Of a stretch of 64,000 bases of DNA, positions 15,910 through 24,517 are shown one piece after another (the stretch's first letter is position 1; every line of letters begins with the position of its first letter). A program made the position numbers and the translations under genes. The DNA lies in contig NZ_JAGIPR010000001.1 of the NCBI RefSeq assembly GCF_017877355.1, forward strand, positions 62,001 to 126,000, given 5' to 3'. A model generated the notes under the pieces. The model searched no databases. It saw nothing but the letters and a program-made list of their open reading frames with translations, and had not been told where the DNA came from. Origin of the DNA: Chryseobacterium jejuense (GTDB taxonomy: Bacteria; Bacteroidota; Bacteroidia; Flavobacteriales; Weeksellaceae).

Positions 15910-16542
15910 ATGAAACCATCATCAAAATTACTTTCTCCTGAAAATCATGCATTGGTATTAATTGATTTTGAAGGACAAATGGCATTTGCCACTAAAAGTA
16001 TCTCTATGAATGAGCTGCGTAACAACGTTGCGGTATTGTGTGGAGCATCCAAAATATTCAATGTTCCGGTCATCGTTACAACGGTTGCAGAACAAAGCTT
16101 TTCAGGTCCGGTTTTCCCGGAAATTGAGGAAGCATATCCGATGGCAACATCAGGCTATATCGACAGAACAACAATGAACACCTGGGAAGATGAAGCTGCT
16201 TATAAAGCAATCGTAGGAACACAGAAACGGAAGTTGGTTTTCGCAGGATTATGGACAGGTGTTTGTATTGTTGGTCCGGCATTATCTGCGCTTGAGGAAG
16301 GTTATGACGTGTATGTAATTACCGATGCTTGTGGCGATGTAAGCGATGAGGCGCACGAAAGAGCCGTACAGAGAATGATCCATTCAGGAGTAAAACCTAT
16401 GACTTCAATTCAGTATATCCTGGAACTTCAGAGAGATTGGGCACGTCAGGAAACATATGGCCCGGTAACTGATCTTATGAAAAAATACGGAAGCTCTTAT
16501 GGATTGGGGATCCACTATGCCCATCATATGCTGAATCATTAA
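15910..16542 (+). CDS. Isochorismatase-family cysteine hydrolase (YcaC-like)
   Basis: The 210-residue enzyme has the cysteine hydrolase core: Asp19 in ALVLIDFEGQMAF and the nucleophile Cys119 in GLWTGVCIVGPAL, with DACGDVSDEAHERAVQRM typical of the YcaC branch. The basic residue expected before the third element appears as Arg86 in YIDRTTMNTW. Family members hydrolyse amides, imides or N-carbamoyl compounds. In cluster context it probably removes an amide or carbamoyl group from the same unknown substrate as the neighbouring hydrolases. It lies 19 bp before the porin gene. Confidence 0.87.
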   Translation: MKPSSKLLSPENHALVLIDFEGQMAFATKSISMNELRNNVAVLCGASKIFNVPVIVTTVAEQSFSGPVFPEIEEAYPMATSGYIDRTTMNTWEDEAAYKAIVGTQKRKLVFAGLWTGVCIVGPALSALEEGYDVYVITDACGDVSDEAHERAVQRMIHSGVKPMTSIQYILELQRDWARQETYGPVTDLMKKYGSSYGLGIHYAHHMLNH

Positions 16543-16561
16543 AATCCATATACCATTTTCA

Positions 16562-17950
16562 ATGTTGAAATCTGCACCTTCAATACTGCTTTTAAAAGCT
16601 TTTATCATTACAGCTTTTTTATGTTTTGAAAACATTTCAGCCCAGAGTTTTAAACTCTTGCGCTACGATGAAAACTATGAATATCTGAAAGATTCTGTGA
16701 AAAGTTTTTATGATAAAATTAAATATCTCCCTCTCAATGAGAAGAAAAATGTCTATCTCTCATTGGGTGGCGAAGCAAGGTATGAATATGTGGATTTCAA
16801 CAACGAAGATTGGGGAAGGTTTAAAATAGGGCACAACGATTTTTTTCTGCAGCGCTATGATCTTCATGCAGATTGGCATTTCGGGAAAAATTTCAGAATA
16901 TTCTCGCAGGTCAGAAGTGCTTTGCAGAATGGGCGAAAAAACGGTTCCAGAGGCATTGATGAAGACCAGCTGAATATTCAGAACCTATTTCTGGATGCCG
17001 GCTTAGTGAATAAAGAAGATCAGAAACTGATATTCAGACTGGGAAGACAGGAACTGGACTACGGTTCCGGAAGATTAATTTCTGTAAGGGAAGGACCGAA
17101 TGCCAGGTTGTCTTTTACAGGAGCTAAAATCATGTATTTCTATAAAAATATTTCCGTGGATGCTTTTGTGATGATGGCAGACTCTATCAATACCGGCGTT
17201 TTTGATAATACCATTTCAAAGCAGCTTAACCTTTGGGGACTTTATTCCAAAATTATTATTCCTAAAGCTGGAAACCTGGATCTATATTACCTGGGAATCT
17301 GTAGGGATGAGTCTGTTTTTGAAGCTGGAACAGCCAAAGAAAAACGCCATACGGTTGGTGGAAGGCTCTGGAAATATGGTGGCGGATTTATTTATAATCT
17401 GGAAGCTGCCTATCAGTTCGGACGCTTTGGAAATGAAAGGATCAGTGCGTGGACAGGTTCTGTGGATGTTGGCTATCTCTTTGAAAACCTTAGATTCAGC
17501 CCGAGCATCAATCTGAGAAACGATTATATATCAGGAGATCATTCTAAAAACGATGGAAAGCTCAATACATTTAATCCTTTATATCCGAAAGGTGGGTATT
17601 TTGGCTTCAGCCCACAAGTGGGACCTGTCAATTTAATTGATATTCACCCGTATATGACCCTGGATCTGACGTCTAAACTCAAGATGCAGATGGATGTTGT
17701 CTTCAACTGGCGATATTCTCTGAATGATGGAGTCTACCGGCCAAGCGGAGCATTGAACCGTCCCGGAAGCAGCTCAGATAAAAGATATATCGGAACGGCT
17801 TATTTAACCAGTTTCACTTATAATTTCAATAAACATTTCTCTTTAGTGAGCGGACTTCAGTATTTCCACAAAGGGCCTTTTATTGAAGATATCATTCAGG
17901 ATGCAAAAAGCGGTGTTTTCTGGAATATACGGCTGGGATTCAAATTTTAA
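16562..17950 (+). CDS. Alginate-export-family outer-membrane porin
   Basis: The 462-residue protein has a signal peptide ending at NISAQS and a long series of amphipathic strands characteristic of an 18-stranded beta-barrel. It ends with a C-terminal aromatic strand (FWNIRLGFKF). The N-terminal part (LSLGGEARYEYVDFNN, then NDFFLQRYDLHADW) and the middle LIFRLGRQELDYGSGRL match the alginate export (AlgE-like) domain as found in Bacteroidetes and Proteobacteria. In this context it is unlikely to export alginate. A channel for the cluster's substrate is more plausible. It lies 19 bp after the cysteine hydrolase gene and 20 bp before the next. Confidence 0.85.
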   Translation: MLKSAPSILLLKAFIITAFLCFENISAQSFKLLRYDENYEYLKDSVKSFYDKIKYLPLNEKKNVYLSLGGEARYEYVDFNNEDWGRFKIGHNDFFLQRYDLHADWHFGKNFRIFSQVRSALQNGRKNGSRGIDEDQLNIQNLFLDAGLVNKEDQKLIFRLGRQELDYGSGRLISVREGPNARLSFTGAKIMYFYKNISVDAFVMMADSINTGVFDNTISKQLNLWGLYSKIIIPKAGNLDLYYLGICRDESVFEAGTAKEKRHTVGGRLWKYGGGFIYNLEAAYQFGRFGNERISAWTGSVDVGYLFENLRFSPSINLRNDYISGDHSKNDGKLNTFNPLYPKGGYFGFSPQVGPVNLIDIHPYMTLDLTSKLKMQMDVVFNWRYSLNDGVYRPSGALNRPGSSSDKRYIGTAYLTSFTYNFNKHFSLVSGLQYFHKGPFIEDIIQDAKSGVFWNIRLGFKF

Positions 17951-17970
17951 TCATTACTAAATCATTTATT

Positions 17971-18714
17971 ATGCAAAATTCAATTTCAAAATATATCAAT
18001 TGGTCAAAAACAATCTTTACAGCTTTGATTTTGGCAGCTGCGGGAACAAACTTTGTTTCAGCACAGACTGTCGTAGAAAAGACAGCGGTCGGAACCTCAA
18101 AAACATGGGGAACTGTTGACGGGATTTCTATTGTAGGCCTGGTACAAGGACCTTCTGCTGCCAAAGCAGATCTACAGATTGCCTGTGTTTTTGAGTATAC
18201 AGAAGGAGATATTTTCAATCCGCCTGCACTTCCCAAAGAACTGAACGGAATGGTCCATCTGGATGAAGCATTAAAAGGAATTATTACAGAAGTTCGTAAA
18301 AAAGGACAGTTCAAAGGACATGCTTTGGAAACCTTATTAATTAATCCTCCGAAAGGAAGTCTTGCCTCAGGAAAACTGCTGTTGATCGGGTTGGGAAACA
18401 GAAATTCTTTTGATGCTGAACTCATGAAAGAAGTGGGAAGTGTTGCGATGAGGGAAGCTTTGAAACTGCAGGTACATACCGTATCATTTGCCAGTGATAT
18501 CAAAGATGCCGGAATCGATTCTCCAACAGCTTTGGTGGCAGAAAATGTGGTTCTGGGTGCTTTTGATGCCTATCGTGCACAGTCTTATTTAAATGCCCAG
18601 CATTTGTCCGATAAAATAAAATTAAAAAAACTGATTCTGCTGGCCGGACCATCTTTTTTCACCGTTGCAGGAGGAGGAATTCAGAACGCTATTTCGAAGT
18701 TGAACACCAAATAA
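17971..18714 (+). CDS. Secreted stand-alone peptidase M17 N-terminal domain protein
   Basis: The 247-residue protein has a signal peptide (to about NFVSAQT) followed by an alpha/beta domain with the pattern of the leucyl aminopeptidase (M17) N-terminal domain: GKLLLIGLGNRNSFDAE and MREALKLQVHTVSFASDI. The zinc-binding catalytic domain of M17 peptidases (about 300 further residues) is absent, and the stop is followed 6 bp later by the next gene, so this is not a frameshifted peptidase. The domain may act as a binding module. Being exported is unusual for this fold. Confidence 0.75.
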   Translation: MQNSISKYINWSKTIFTALILAAAGTNFVSAQTVVEKTAVGTSKTWGTVDGISIVGLVQGPSAAKADLQIACVFEYTEGDIFNPPALPKELNGMVHLDEALKGIITEVRKKGQFKGHALETLLINPPKGSLASGKLLLIGLGNRNSFDAELMKEVGSVAMREALKLQVHTVSFASDIKDAGIDSPTALVAENVVLGAFDAYRAQSYLNAQHLSDKIKLKKLILLAGPSFFTVAGGGIQNAISKLNTK

Positions 18715-18720
18715 TTAAAG

Positions 18721-20610
18721 ATGAAAGCAGATCTTATTGTATACAACGGAAAAATACACACTTTTAATAAAGAGACTCCGGAGGTTTCTGCAGTAGCCAT
18801 TAAAGAAGGGAAAATCATTGCGGTTGGAAATGACGGACTGGCAGACCAGTTCGCAGATGAATCCACGGAACTGATTGATCTTAAAAAGAAAAGGGTAGTA
18901 CCCGGAATAAATGATTCTCATATCCATCTGATTCGTGGAGGATTGAATTATAACCTGGAATTAAGATGGGATGGCGTTCCCTCACTGGCTGATGCGCTCA
19001 GAATGTTAAAAGATCAGGTAGACCGCACGCCTTCACCACAATGGGTACGTGTAGTGGGAGGATGGTCAGAATTCCAGTTTGCAGAAAGAAGAATGCCTAC
19101 TTTGGAGGAAATTAATGCCATTGCCCCGGAAACACCAGTTTTTATCCTGCATTTATATGACAGGGCTTTAATGAACAGGGCAGCATTGAAAGCGGTAGGA
19201 TTTACCAAAGATACTCCGGCTCCGGCAGGCGGACATATTGAAAGAGATACTAACGGTGAACCCACAGGGTTGATTATTGCCACCCCAAATGCTATGATTT
19301 TATACTCAACACTGGCAAAAGGTCCGAAGCTTTCTTACGAACACCAGCTGAACTCTACCCGACATTTTATGACAGAACTGAACCGTTTCGGAATTACCAG
19401 CGTCATTGATGCCGGCGGAGGGTTCCAGAATTTCCCGGATGATTATCAGGTGGTGAACGAGCTGAATGAAAAAAAACAGCTTACCGTAAGAATTGCTTAT
19501 AATCTGTTTACCCAGAAACCTAAGCATGAATTTGAAGATTTCAGCGATTGGATAGACACCGTAAAATTATATCAGGGTGATGACATGTACCGTCACAACG
19601 GGGCAGGAGAGATGCTGGTATTTTCGGCAGCAGATTTTGAAGATTTTCTTCAGCCAAGACCGGATCTGCCTGAAAACATGGAAGCTGATCTTGAAAAAGT
19701 AGTCCGTTTACTGGTAGAAAACCGCTGGCCTTTCAGACTTCACGCCACCTATAATGAAAGCATCTCCAGGTTTTTAAATGTTTTTGAAAAAGTAAACCGG
19801 GATATTCCCTTCAATGGTCTTCCATGGATTTTTGATCATGCGGAAACCATTGATGAAAAAAATATCGAAAGAGTAAAAATGCTTGGCGGAGGAATCGCTA
19901 TTCAGAGCAGAATGGCTTACCAGGGAGAATATTTCGCAGACCGTTATGGCTCTCCTGCTGCAGAAAGTACACCACCCGTAAAAAAAATGCTGGAAATGGG
20001 AGTTCCTGTAGGTGGAGGTTCGGATGCCACAAGAGTAAGCAGTTACAATCCCTGGGTTTCCATGTACTGGTTAACAGCAGGAAAAACCGTTGGCGGACTT
20101 CAATTGTATCACGAAACAAAACTGGACAGGGCAACAGCATTGGAACTGTACACAAAAGGCAGTGCGTGGTTTTCTCAGGAACAACAGAAAAAAGGTGATA
20201 TCAGAGTGGGAATGTTTGCCGATCTGGCAGTTCTTAATCAGGATTATTTCAGTGTTGATGATGAAGAGATCAAAAATATTGAAGCAGAAATGACCATTGT
20301 AGACGGAAAAATAGTATATGCAAAAGGAACCTTTTCATCCTATGCTCCACCATCCGTTCCTGTGCTTCCTGATTGGTCACCTGCGAATCTTTACAACGGA
20401 TATTACCCTGCTGGCGGACATTTACAGAAAGAAATAGAGAAAAATACTAAGCAGGATTTAAAAGCACCGCTAACTTCACAAATTCATAGCTGTGCAGGGA
20501 GCTGTGATATTCACCATCATAATCACAACCAGGCAAGAATGAGCAGTGTACCTGTTAATAATTACCACGCATTTTGGGGAGCTTTAGGCTGTTCCTGTTT
20601 TGCTTTTTAA
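18721..20610 (+). CDS. Amidohydrolase of the YtcJ type with Cys/His-rich tail
   Basis: The 629-residue metal-dependent hydrolase starts MKADLIVYNGKIHTFNKE, the standard beta-sandwich of amidohydrolases. It then shows the metal motif in NDSHIHLIRGG (HxH), the long YtcJ-type barrel with GGWSEFQF, FDHAETID and GGGSDATRVSSYNPW, and the returning sandwich FADLAVLNQDYFSV. YtcJ-like enzymes hydrolyse amides and N-formyl or carbamoyl compounds. The last 40 residues are exceptional: SCAGSCDIHHHNHNQ and then LGCSCFAF, a His- and Cys-rich extension that may bind metal or serve in maturation. No signal peptide is present. It is packed between its neighbours with 6- and 11-bp gaps. Confidence 0.85.
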   Translation: MKADLIVYNGKIHTFNKETPEVSAVAIKEGKIIAVGNDGLADQFADESTELIDLKKKRVVPGINDSHIHLIRGGLNYNLELRWDGVPSLADALRMLKDQVDRTPSPQWVRVVGGWSEFQFAERRMPTLEEINAIAPETPVFILHLYDRALMNRAALKAVGFTKDTPAPAGGHIERDTNGEPTGLIIATPNAMILYSTLAKGPKLSYEHQLNSTRHFMTELNRFGITSVIDAGGGFQNFPDDYQVVNELNEKKQLTVRIAYNLFTQKPKHEFEDFSDWIDTVKLYQGDDMYRHNGAGEMLVFSAADFEDFLQPRPDLPENMEADLEKVVRLLVENRWPFRLHATYNESISRFLNVFEKVNRDIPFNGLPWIFDHAETIDEKNIERVKMLGGGIAIQSRMAYQGEYFADRYGSPAAESTPPVKKMLEMGVPVGGGSDATRVSSYNPWVSMYWLTAGKTVGGLQLYHETKLDRATALELYTKGSAWFSQEQQKKGDIRVGMFADLAVLNQDYFSVDDEEIKNIEAEMTIVDGKIVYAKGTFSSYAPPSVPVLPDWSPANLYNGYYPAGGHLQKEIEKNTKQDLKAPLTSQIHSCAGSCDIHHHNHNQARMSSVPVNNYHAFWGALGCSCFAF

Positions 20611-20621
20611 ACGTAAAAACT

Positions 20622-21047
20622 ATGGAAATTTTAAAACAGATCCTTTCCTCGGATTTAGGCTCACCAATGAATAATACTGCATTTCTGATTTTCCGGGTAC
20701 TCCTTGCCATTCAGCTATTCAGAGTACATGGCTTAAAGAAATTCAGACTGGAAAACGGACAAAGAGAAGTGATTCCAAATCCCCTGGGGATGCCTGATAA
20801 ACTCAATGCCTTGGCGGCTTCGTTTGCTGATCTGGTGGTTCCATTTCTGATCATTTTAGGACTGGGAACCAGACTTGCGGTTTTACCGACAATAGGCGTT
20901 ACGGCTATAGGATATTTTGTGGTTCACAGGAAAGATTCGCTGGAAGTACGGGATGTTCCTTTTATGTACACGCTGTCGTTGTTACTGATTCTTGCATTGG
21001 GTGCAGGAAGATATTCACTTGATTATTACTTATTAAATATATTATAA
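20622..21047 (+). CDS. DoxX-family membrane protein
   Basis: The 141-residue protein has four hydrophobic segments and the DoxX pattern (FLIFRVLLAIQLFRVHGLKK; LAASFADLVVPFLIILGLGTR). I start it at 20622, because the frame from 20574 would overlap the amidohydrolase gene. DoxX-like proteins include quinol oxidase and thiosulfate dehydrogenase subunits, and many members occur with redox-stress genes. Here it directly precedes dps (1-bp gap), so a redox or quinone-linked role is possible. Confidence 0.82.
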   Translation: MEILKQILSSDLGSPMNNTAFLIFRVLLAIQLFRVHGLKKFRLENGQREVIPNPLGMPDKLNALAASFADLVVPFLIILGLGTRLAVLPTIGVTAIGYFVVHRKDSLEVRDVPFMYTLSLLLILALGAGRYSLDYYLLNIL

Positions 21048-21048
21048 A

Positions 21049-21522
21049 ATGAAAACTTCAATCGGAATTAAAAACGAAAATTTAGCAAAAGTTGCTGAAG
21101 TGCTGGTTGCAACTTTAGCAGATGAATTTGTATTGTATACCAAAACGAAAAAGGCACACTGGAATGTGGAAGGACCGGATTTTTACAACAAACATTTGTT
21201 TTTTGAAGCACAATATGAACAGCTGGACGGCATGATCGATGATCTGGCTGAAAGAATCAGAATATTGGGACATTATGCGCCGGCTACGCTCAGGGAATAT
21301 CTTGCTTTAACGCATTTGTCTGAGCATCACCTGGAATCGAACGACAGTCTGACTTATATCAGAGAGCTGCTTTCCGACCACGAAAGTATCATCATTCATC
21401 TTCGTGAAAATATTGAAAACTTTGCTGTTGAATTCCGTGATTCAGGCACAAGCGACTATATTACAGGATTGCTGGAAACACATGAAAAAATGGGCTGGAT
21501 GCTCCGTTCACACTTAAAATAA
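21049..21522 (+). CDS. dps: Dps-family ferritin-like DNA-protection protein
   Basis: The 157-residue protein contains the Dps ferroxidase-site signature across the subunit interface: KAHWNVEGPDFYNKH followed by QLDGMIDDLAERIRILG. Dps dodecamers oxidise and store iron with hydrogen peroxide and protect DNA. It lies inside the hydrolase cluster with 1- and 4-bp gaps. This suggests that the pathway generates peroxide or reactive compounds, or is expressed under stress. Confidence 0.9.
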   Translation: MKTSIGIKNENLAKVAEVLVATLADEFVLYTKTKKAHWNVEGPDFYNKHLFFEAQYEQLDGMIDDLAERIRILGHYAPATLREYLALTHLSEHHLESNDSLTYIRELLSDHESIIIHLRENIENFAVEFRDSGTSDYITGLLETHEKMGWMLRSHLK

Positions 21523-21526
21523 CAAA

Positions 21527-22192
21527 ATGGAGGTAAAACATAATATTGGTTTTGTTACCTTATTGTTAACCATGATTGCCGGATACTGTGATACAGTGAC
21601 CTTTGTAGCGGCAGATGCCCTTTTTTCGGCACATGTTACAGGAAACTTTATTGTATTTGCCTATCAGTTTGTGAAAGGGTCGGATATTCATGCGTGGGTA
21701 AAGCTGCTTACTTTTCCGATATTTATTCTCGCTGTTATGGCGGGAGGAAGGATTGCCGGGAAAGTAATCAATCATTATACACTGTTATTCTGGGAAGGAG
21801 CATTGCTTCTTTTAGCAGGAACTATTGTTATAATTTTCAGTTATTACGGAATGTTTTCGGAAGTGGTGATGTATGCTGTTGCTATGATTGCAGTCTTTGC
21901 TATGGGACTTCAGAATGCCTTCGGAAAACTGTATGCGAAAGAAACTCATGGTCCGACTACAATGATGACAGGAAATGTAACCCAGGCCTCTCTGGATTTC
22001 GGAACGCTTTTATCAAACGGCTTTCATCACCCTGAGGCATTGGCAAGCCTAAAGAAGCAGTTGATTACCATACTCGGATTTCTGGTGGGGTGTTTTTTAG
22101 GGGCTTATGCAGGAAAACAGCTAGGGCTGGTAACACTGATTCTACCGGGGCTGGCAATGATAATCTGCTATTTTTACCACCGTAAAAACTAG
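21527..22192 (+). CDS. YoaK/DUF1275 family membrane protein
   Basis: The 221-residue protein has about six TM helices and the DUF1275 hallmarks: AGYCDTVTFVAADALFSAHVTGNF near the start, and MGLQNAFGKLYAKE and TTMMTGNVTQASLDFG in the second half. Family function is unknown; transport is suspected. It lies 4 bp after dps and 45 bp before the histidine kinase gene. Confidence 0.87.
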   Translation: MEVKHNIGFVTLLLTMIAGYCDTVTFVAADALFSAHVTGNFIVFAYQFVKGSDIHAWVKLLTFPIFILAVMAGGRIAGKVINHYTLLFWEGALLLLAGTIVIIFSYYGMFSEVVMYAVAMIAVFAMGLQNAFGKLYAKETHGPTTMMTGNVTQASLDFGTLLSNGFHHPEALASLKKQLITILGFLVGCFLGAYAGKQLGLVTLILPGLAMIICYFYHRKN

Positions 22193-22237
22193 CACGGGAC
22201 TATGGCAGATTACAGGATAATAGATTATCTTTAAAAA

Positions 22238-24505
22238 ATGAATTTCAGCCTTTATTTTTTATCTAAAAATCTACTAAAGATAGTATGTTTTTCATTGGTT
22301 TTTATGTTTTCATGCATAGCAGAAGCACAGATCAAAGAAAATCCCGCACTGTTGAGAAAACAGATTTCCTCTTCCACAAATAATGCTCAGAAAACTGTAT
22401 TATTGCTGCGACTGAGTAATTATTATGTTACTAAAAAAGGAGAATTAAAAGCTGATCTCGACAGTGCTGCTATTCTGAACAGACAGGCAAAAGCACTGAA
22501 TATAAAATTCGGAGATCCAATGTCTGCCGGAAAACTCATATTTCTGGATGCGAAAATAAATAAAGAAAGAGGAAACAAAACCATGGCATTTTCCGGAATG
22601 AAAGAAGCACTTTCCTATTTTGAGGCCCATCAATTTAAGGAACAGGCCGGAGAGGCATACAATGAATTATCGTATATGTATGACAATAAACCTGAATACT
22701 TTGATACTAAAATTAAACTGAAAGAAAAAGCGTTGGAATTTTTTAAGAATTCAGGATCAAAGGTGAATCAGGCAGGCGTTTTAAAAGATATAGGCGAGCT
22801 TTATTATATCAAGGAAAATCCTGATAAGGCTTTGGGTTTGCTCAAGCAATCCTTGTCCGTGTATCAATCAGTGAAATTCAGAGAATTACAAAGTGTGTAC
22901 AATCTTATTTCCCAGGTTGAAATTCAGAAGGGGGACTATGAGGAAGCTCTCCGCTATGGACTTCTGGCAGAAAAAACTGCGGAAAGCGTGAATGATTACT
23001 CTTTACAGATGTGTTCTATTTACAGCAATATCGGAATGGTGTATTATTATCTTCGTCAGAATGATGATGCCATGAAGTATTGGGAAAAATCATTGGCCAC
23101 TGCGAAAAAAAACAAAGATAATAGCTATATCAGAACGGTTGCTAATAATATCTCTACGATGCTGATCAGACAAAAAAAGTTTAAGCAGGCCATTACCATG
23201 ATAGAAGAATACAGAGAACGGTATCCGATAGTAGACCAGAATTTTGAAATGTCAGAAAATTATATCCTGTTCAGCACTTATACTATTTTAAAGCAGTTTA
23301 ACGAAGCAGAAGCATACTACAAAAAATTGGTGGCCTATTACGGTGAAAATGCGGAAAAGAATAATCAACAGGCTTCATTGCTGCGAAGCTTTGTCTTTTA
23401 TCACTACCAGACCCGGAACTTTGATAAAATGTATCGTGAAGCCAGACTTTTTGATTCAATAGCCAAAAATAACGGGAATGATATGCTTCGTTCGGAAAAT
23501 CATTTAATGTGGTTCAAAGCAGATTCTATACAAGGAAAATACCTTGATGCCATACAGCATTATCAGCTGTATAAGAAACTTTCCGATTCTGTTTTTAATG
23601 GCGAAAAAAGCAAGCAGATCAACGGCCTTAAAATTCAGTTTGAGACAGAGCAGAAGGATAAAAATATTCAGCTGCTGACCCAGAAATCAAAACTGCAGGA
23701 TATTAAAATTGCCAATGATACTTTTATCAGATATGTCTTTATTGGGAGCATTCTGGCACTGATTCTTTTTGCTGCCTTGCTGTATAACCGATCAAGATTA
23801 AAAAGTAATGCAAATAAAAACCTGGAACTGAAACGTAAGCAGATTGATGAACAGAATGAACAGCTGAAGAAATTACTTTCCGAGAAAGAATGGCTCTTAA
23901 AGGAAATTCATCACAGGGTCAAAAATAATCTGCAGATTGTGATCAGCCTGCTGAATACACAGTCAGCTTATCTGGACAATGAAGATGCCCTGATGGCCAT
24001 TCAGAACAGCCAGCACAGAATGCACGCCATGTCCCTGATCCACCAGAAGCTTTATCAGTCTGACAATCTTTCAATGATTGACATGTCATGGTACATTTAT
24101 GAGCTGATTACGTATATCAAGGAATGCTATTCCTCTGACAGAAAAATTAATTTCACAGTGGATACTGATAAAGTTTTTCTTGATGTTGCACAAGCTGTTC
24201 CTATGGGATTGATCGTTAATGAAGCGGTTAACAATACGGTAAAATATGCCTTCCCGGAGGATCAGAAAGGTGAAGTTTCTGTTTCATTTAAAAATACCGG
24301 TGAGGATCTTTGTGAACTGATGATTTCAGATAATGGAGTAGGGCTTCCTGAAGATTTTAATATCGAAGAAACAGAATCTTTGGGCATGAATCTGATGCGG
24401 GGGCTTACCGATCAGCTGGATGGTACGTTCCATCTCGAAAACAAAGGTGGATTAAAAGTTACGATTACCTTCAGAAAAAATACAGAAATTACTCCTTCAA
24501 ATTAA
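22238..24505 (+). CDS. TPR sensor histidine kinase (HisKA_2 type)
   Basis: The 755-residue kinase has a signal-anchor (residues 12-30), a periplasmic TPR array (about 90-470), one TM helix (496-517, YVFIGSILALILFAALLYN), a coiled-coil linker, and the HisKA_2 dimerisation segment EIHHRVKNNLQIVISLL with the likely phospho-acceptor His559. The C-terminal HATPase domain has the N-box IVNEAVNNTVKYAF and the G-box SDNGVGLPEDF. It phosphorylates a partner regulator, almost surely the product of the gene starting 12 bp downstream. The TPR sensor probably binds a peptide or protein in the envelope. Confidence 0.9.
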   Translation: MNFSLYFLSKNLLKIVCFSLVFMFSCIAEAQIKENPALLRKQISSSTNNAQKTVLLLRLSNYYVTKKGELKADLDSAAILNRQAKALNIKFGDPMSAGKLIFLDAKINKERGNKTMAFSGMKEALSYFEAHQFKEQAGEAYNELSYMYDNKPEYFDTKIKLKEKALEFFKNSGSKVNQAGVLKDIGELYYIKENPDKALGLLKQSLSVYQSVKFRELQSVYNLISQVEIQKGDYEEALRYGLLAEKTAESVNDYSLQMCSIYSNIGMVYYYLRQNDDAMKYWEKSLATAKKNKDNSYIRTVANNISTMLIRQKKFKQAITMIEEYRERYPIVDQNFEMSENYILFSTYTILKQFNEAEAYYKKLVAYYGENAEKNNQQASLLRSFVFYHYQTRNFDKMYREARLFDSIAKNNGNDMLRSENHLMWFKADSIQGKYLDAIQHYQLYKKLSDSVFNGEKSKQINGLKIQFETEQKDKNIQLLTQKSKLQDIKIANDTFIRYVFIGSILALILFAALLYNRSRLKSNANKNLELKRKQIDEQNEQLKKLLSEKEWLLKEIHHRVKNNLQIVISLLNTQSAYLDNEDALMAIQNSQHRMHAMSLIHQKLYQSDNLSMIDMSWYIYELITYIKECYSSDRKINFTVDTDKVFLDVAQAVPMGLIVNEAVNNTVKYAFPEDQKGEVSVSFKNTGEDLCELMISDNGVGLPEDFNIEETESLGMNLMRGLTDQLDGTFHLENKGGLKVTITFRKNTEITPSN

Positions 24506-24517
24506 AGGCTGATTATA

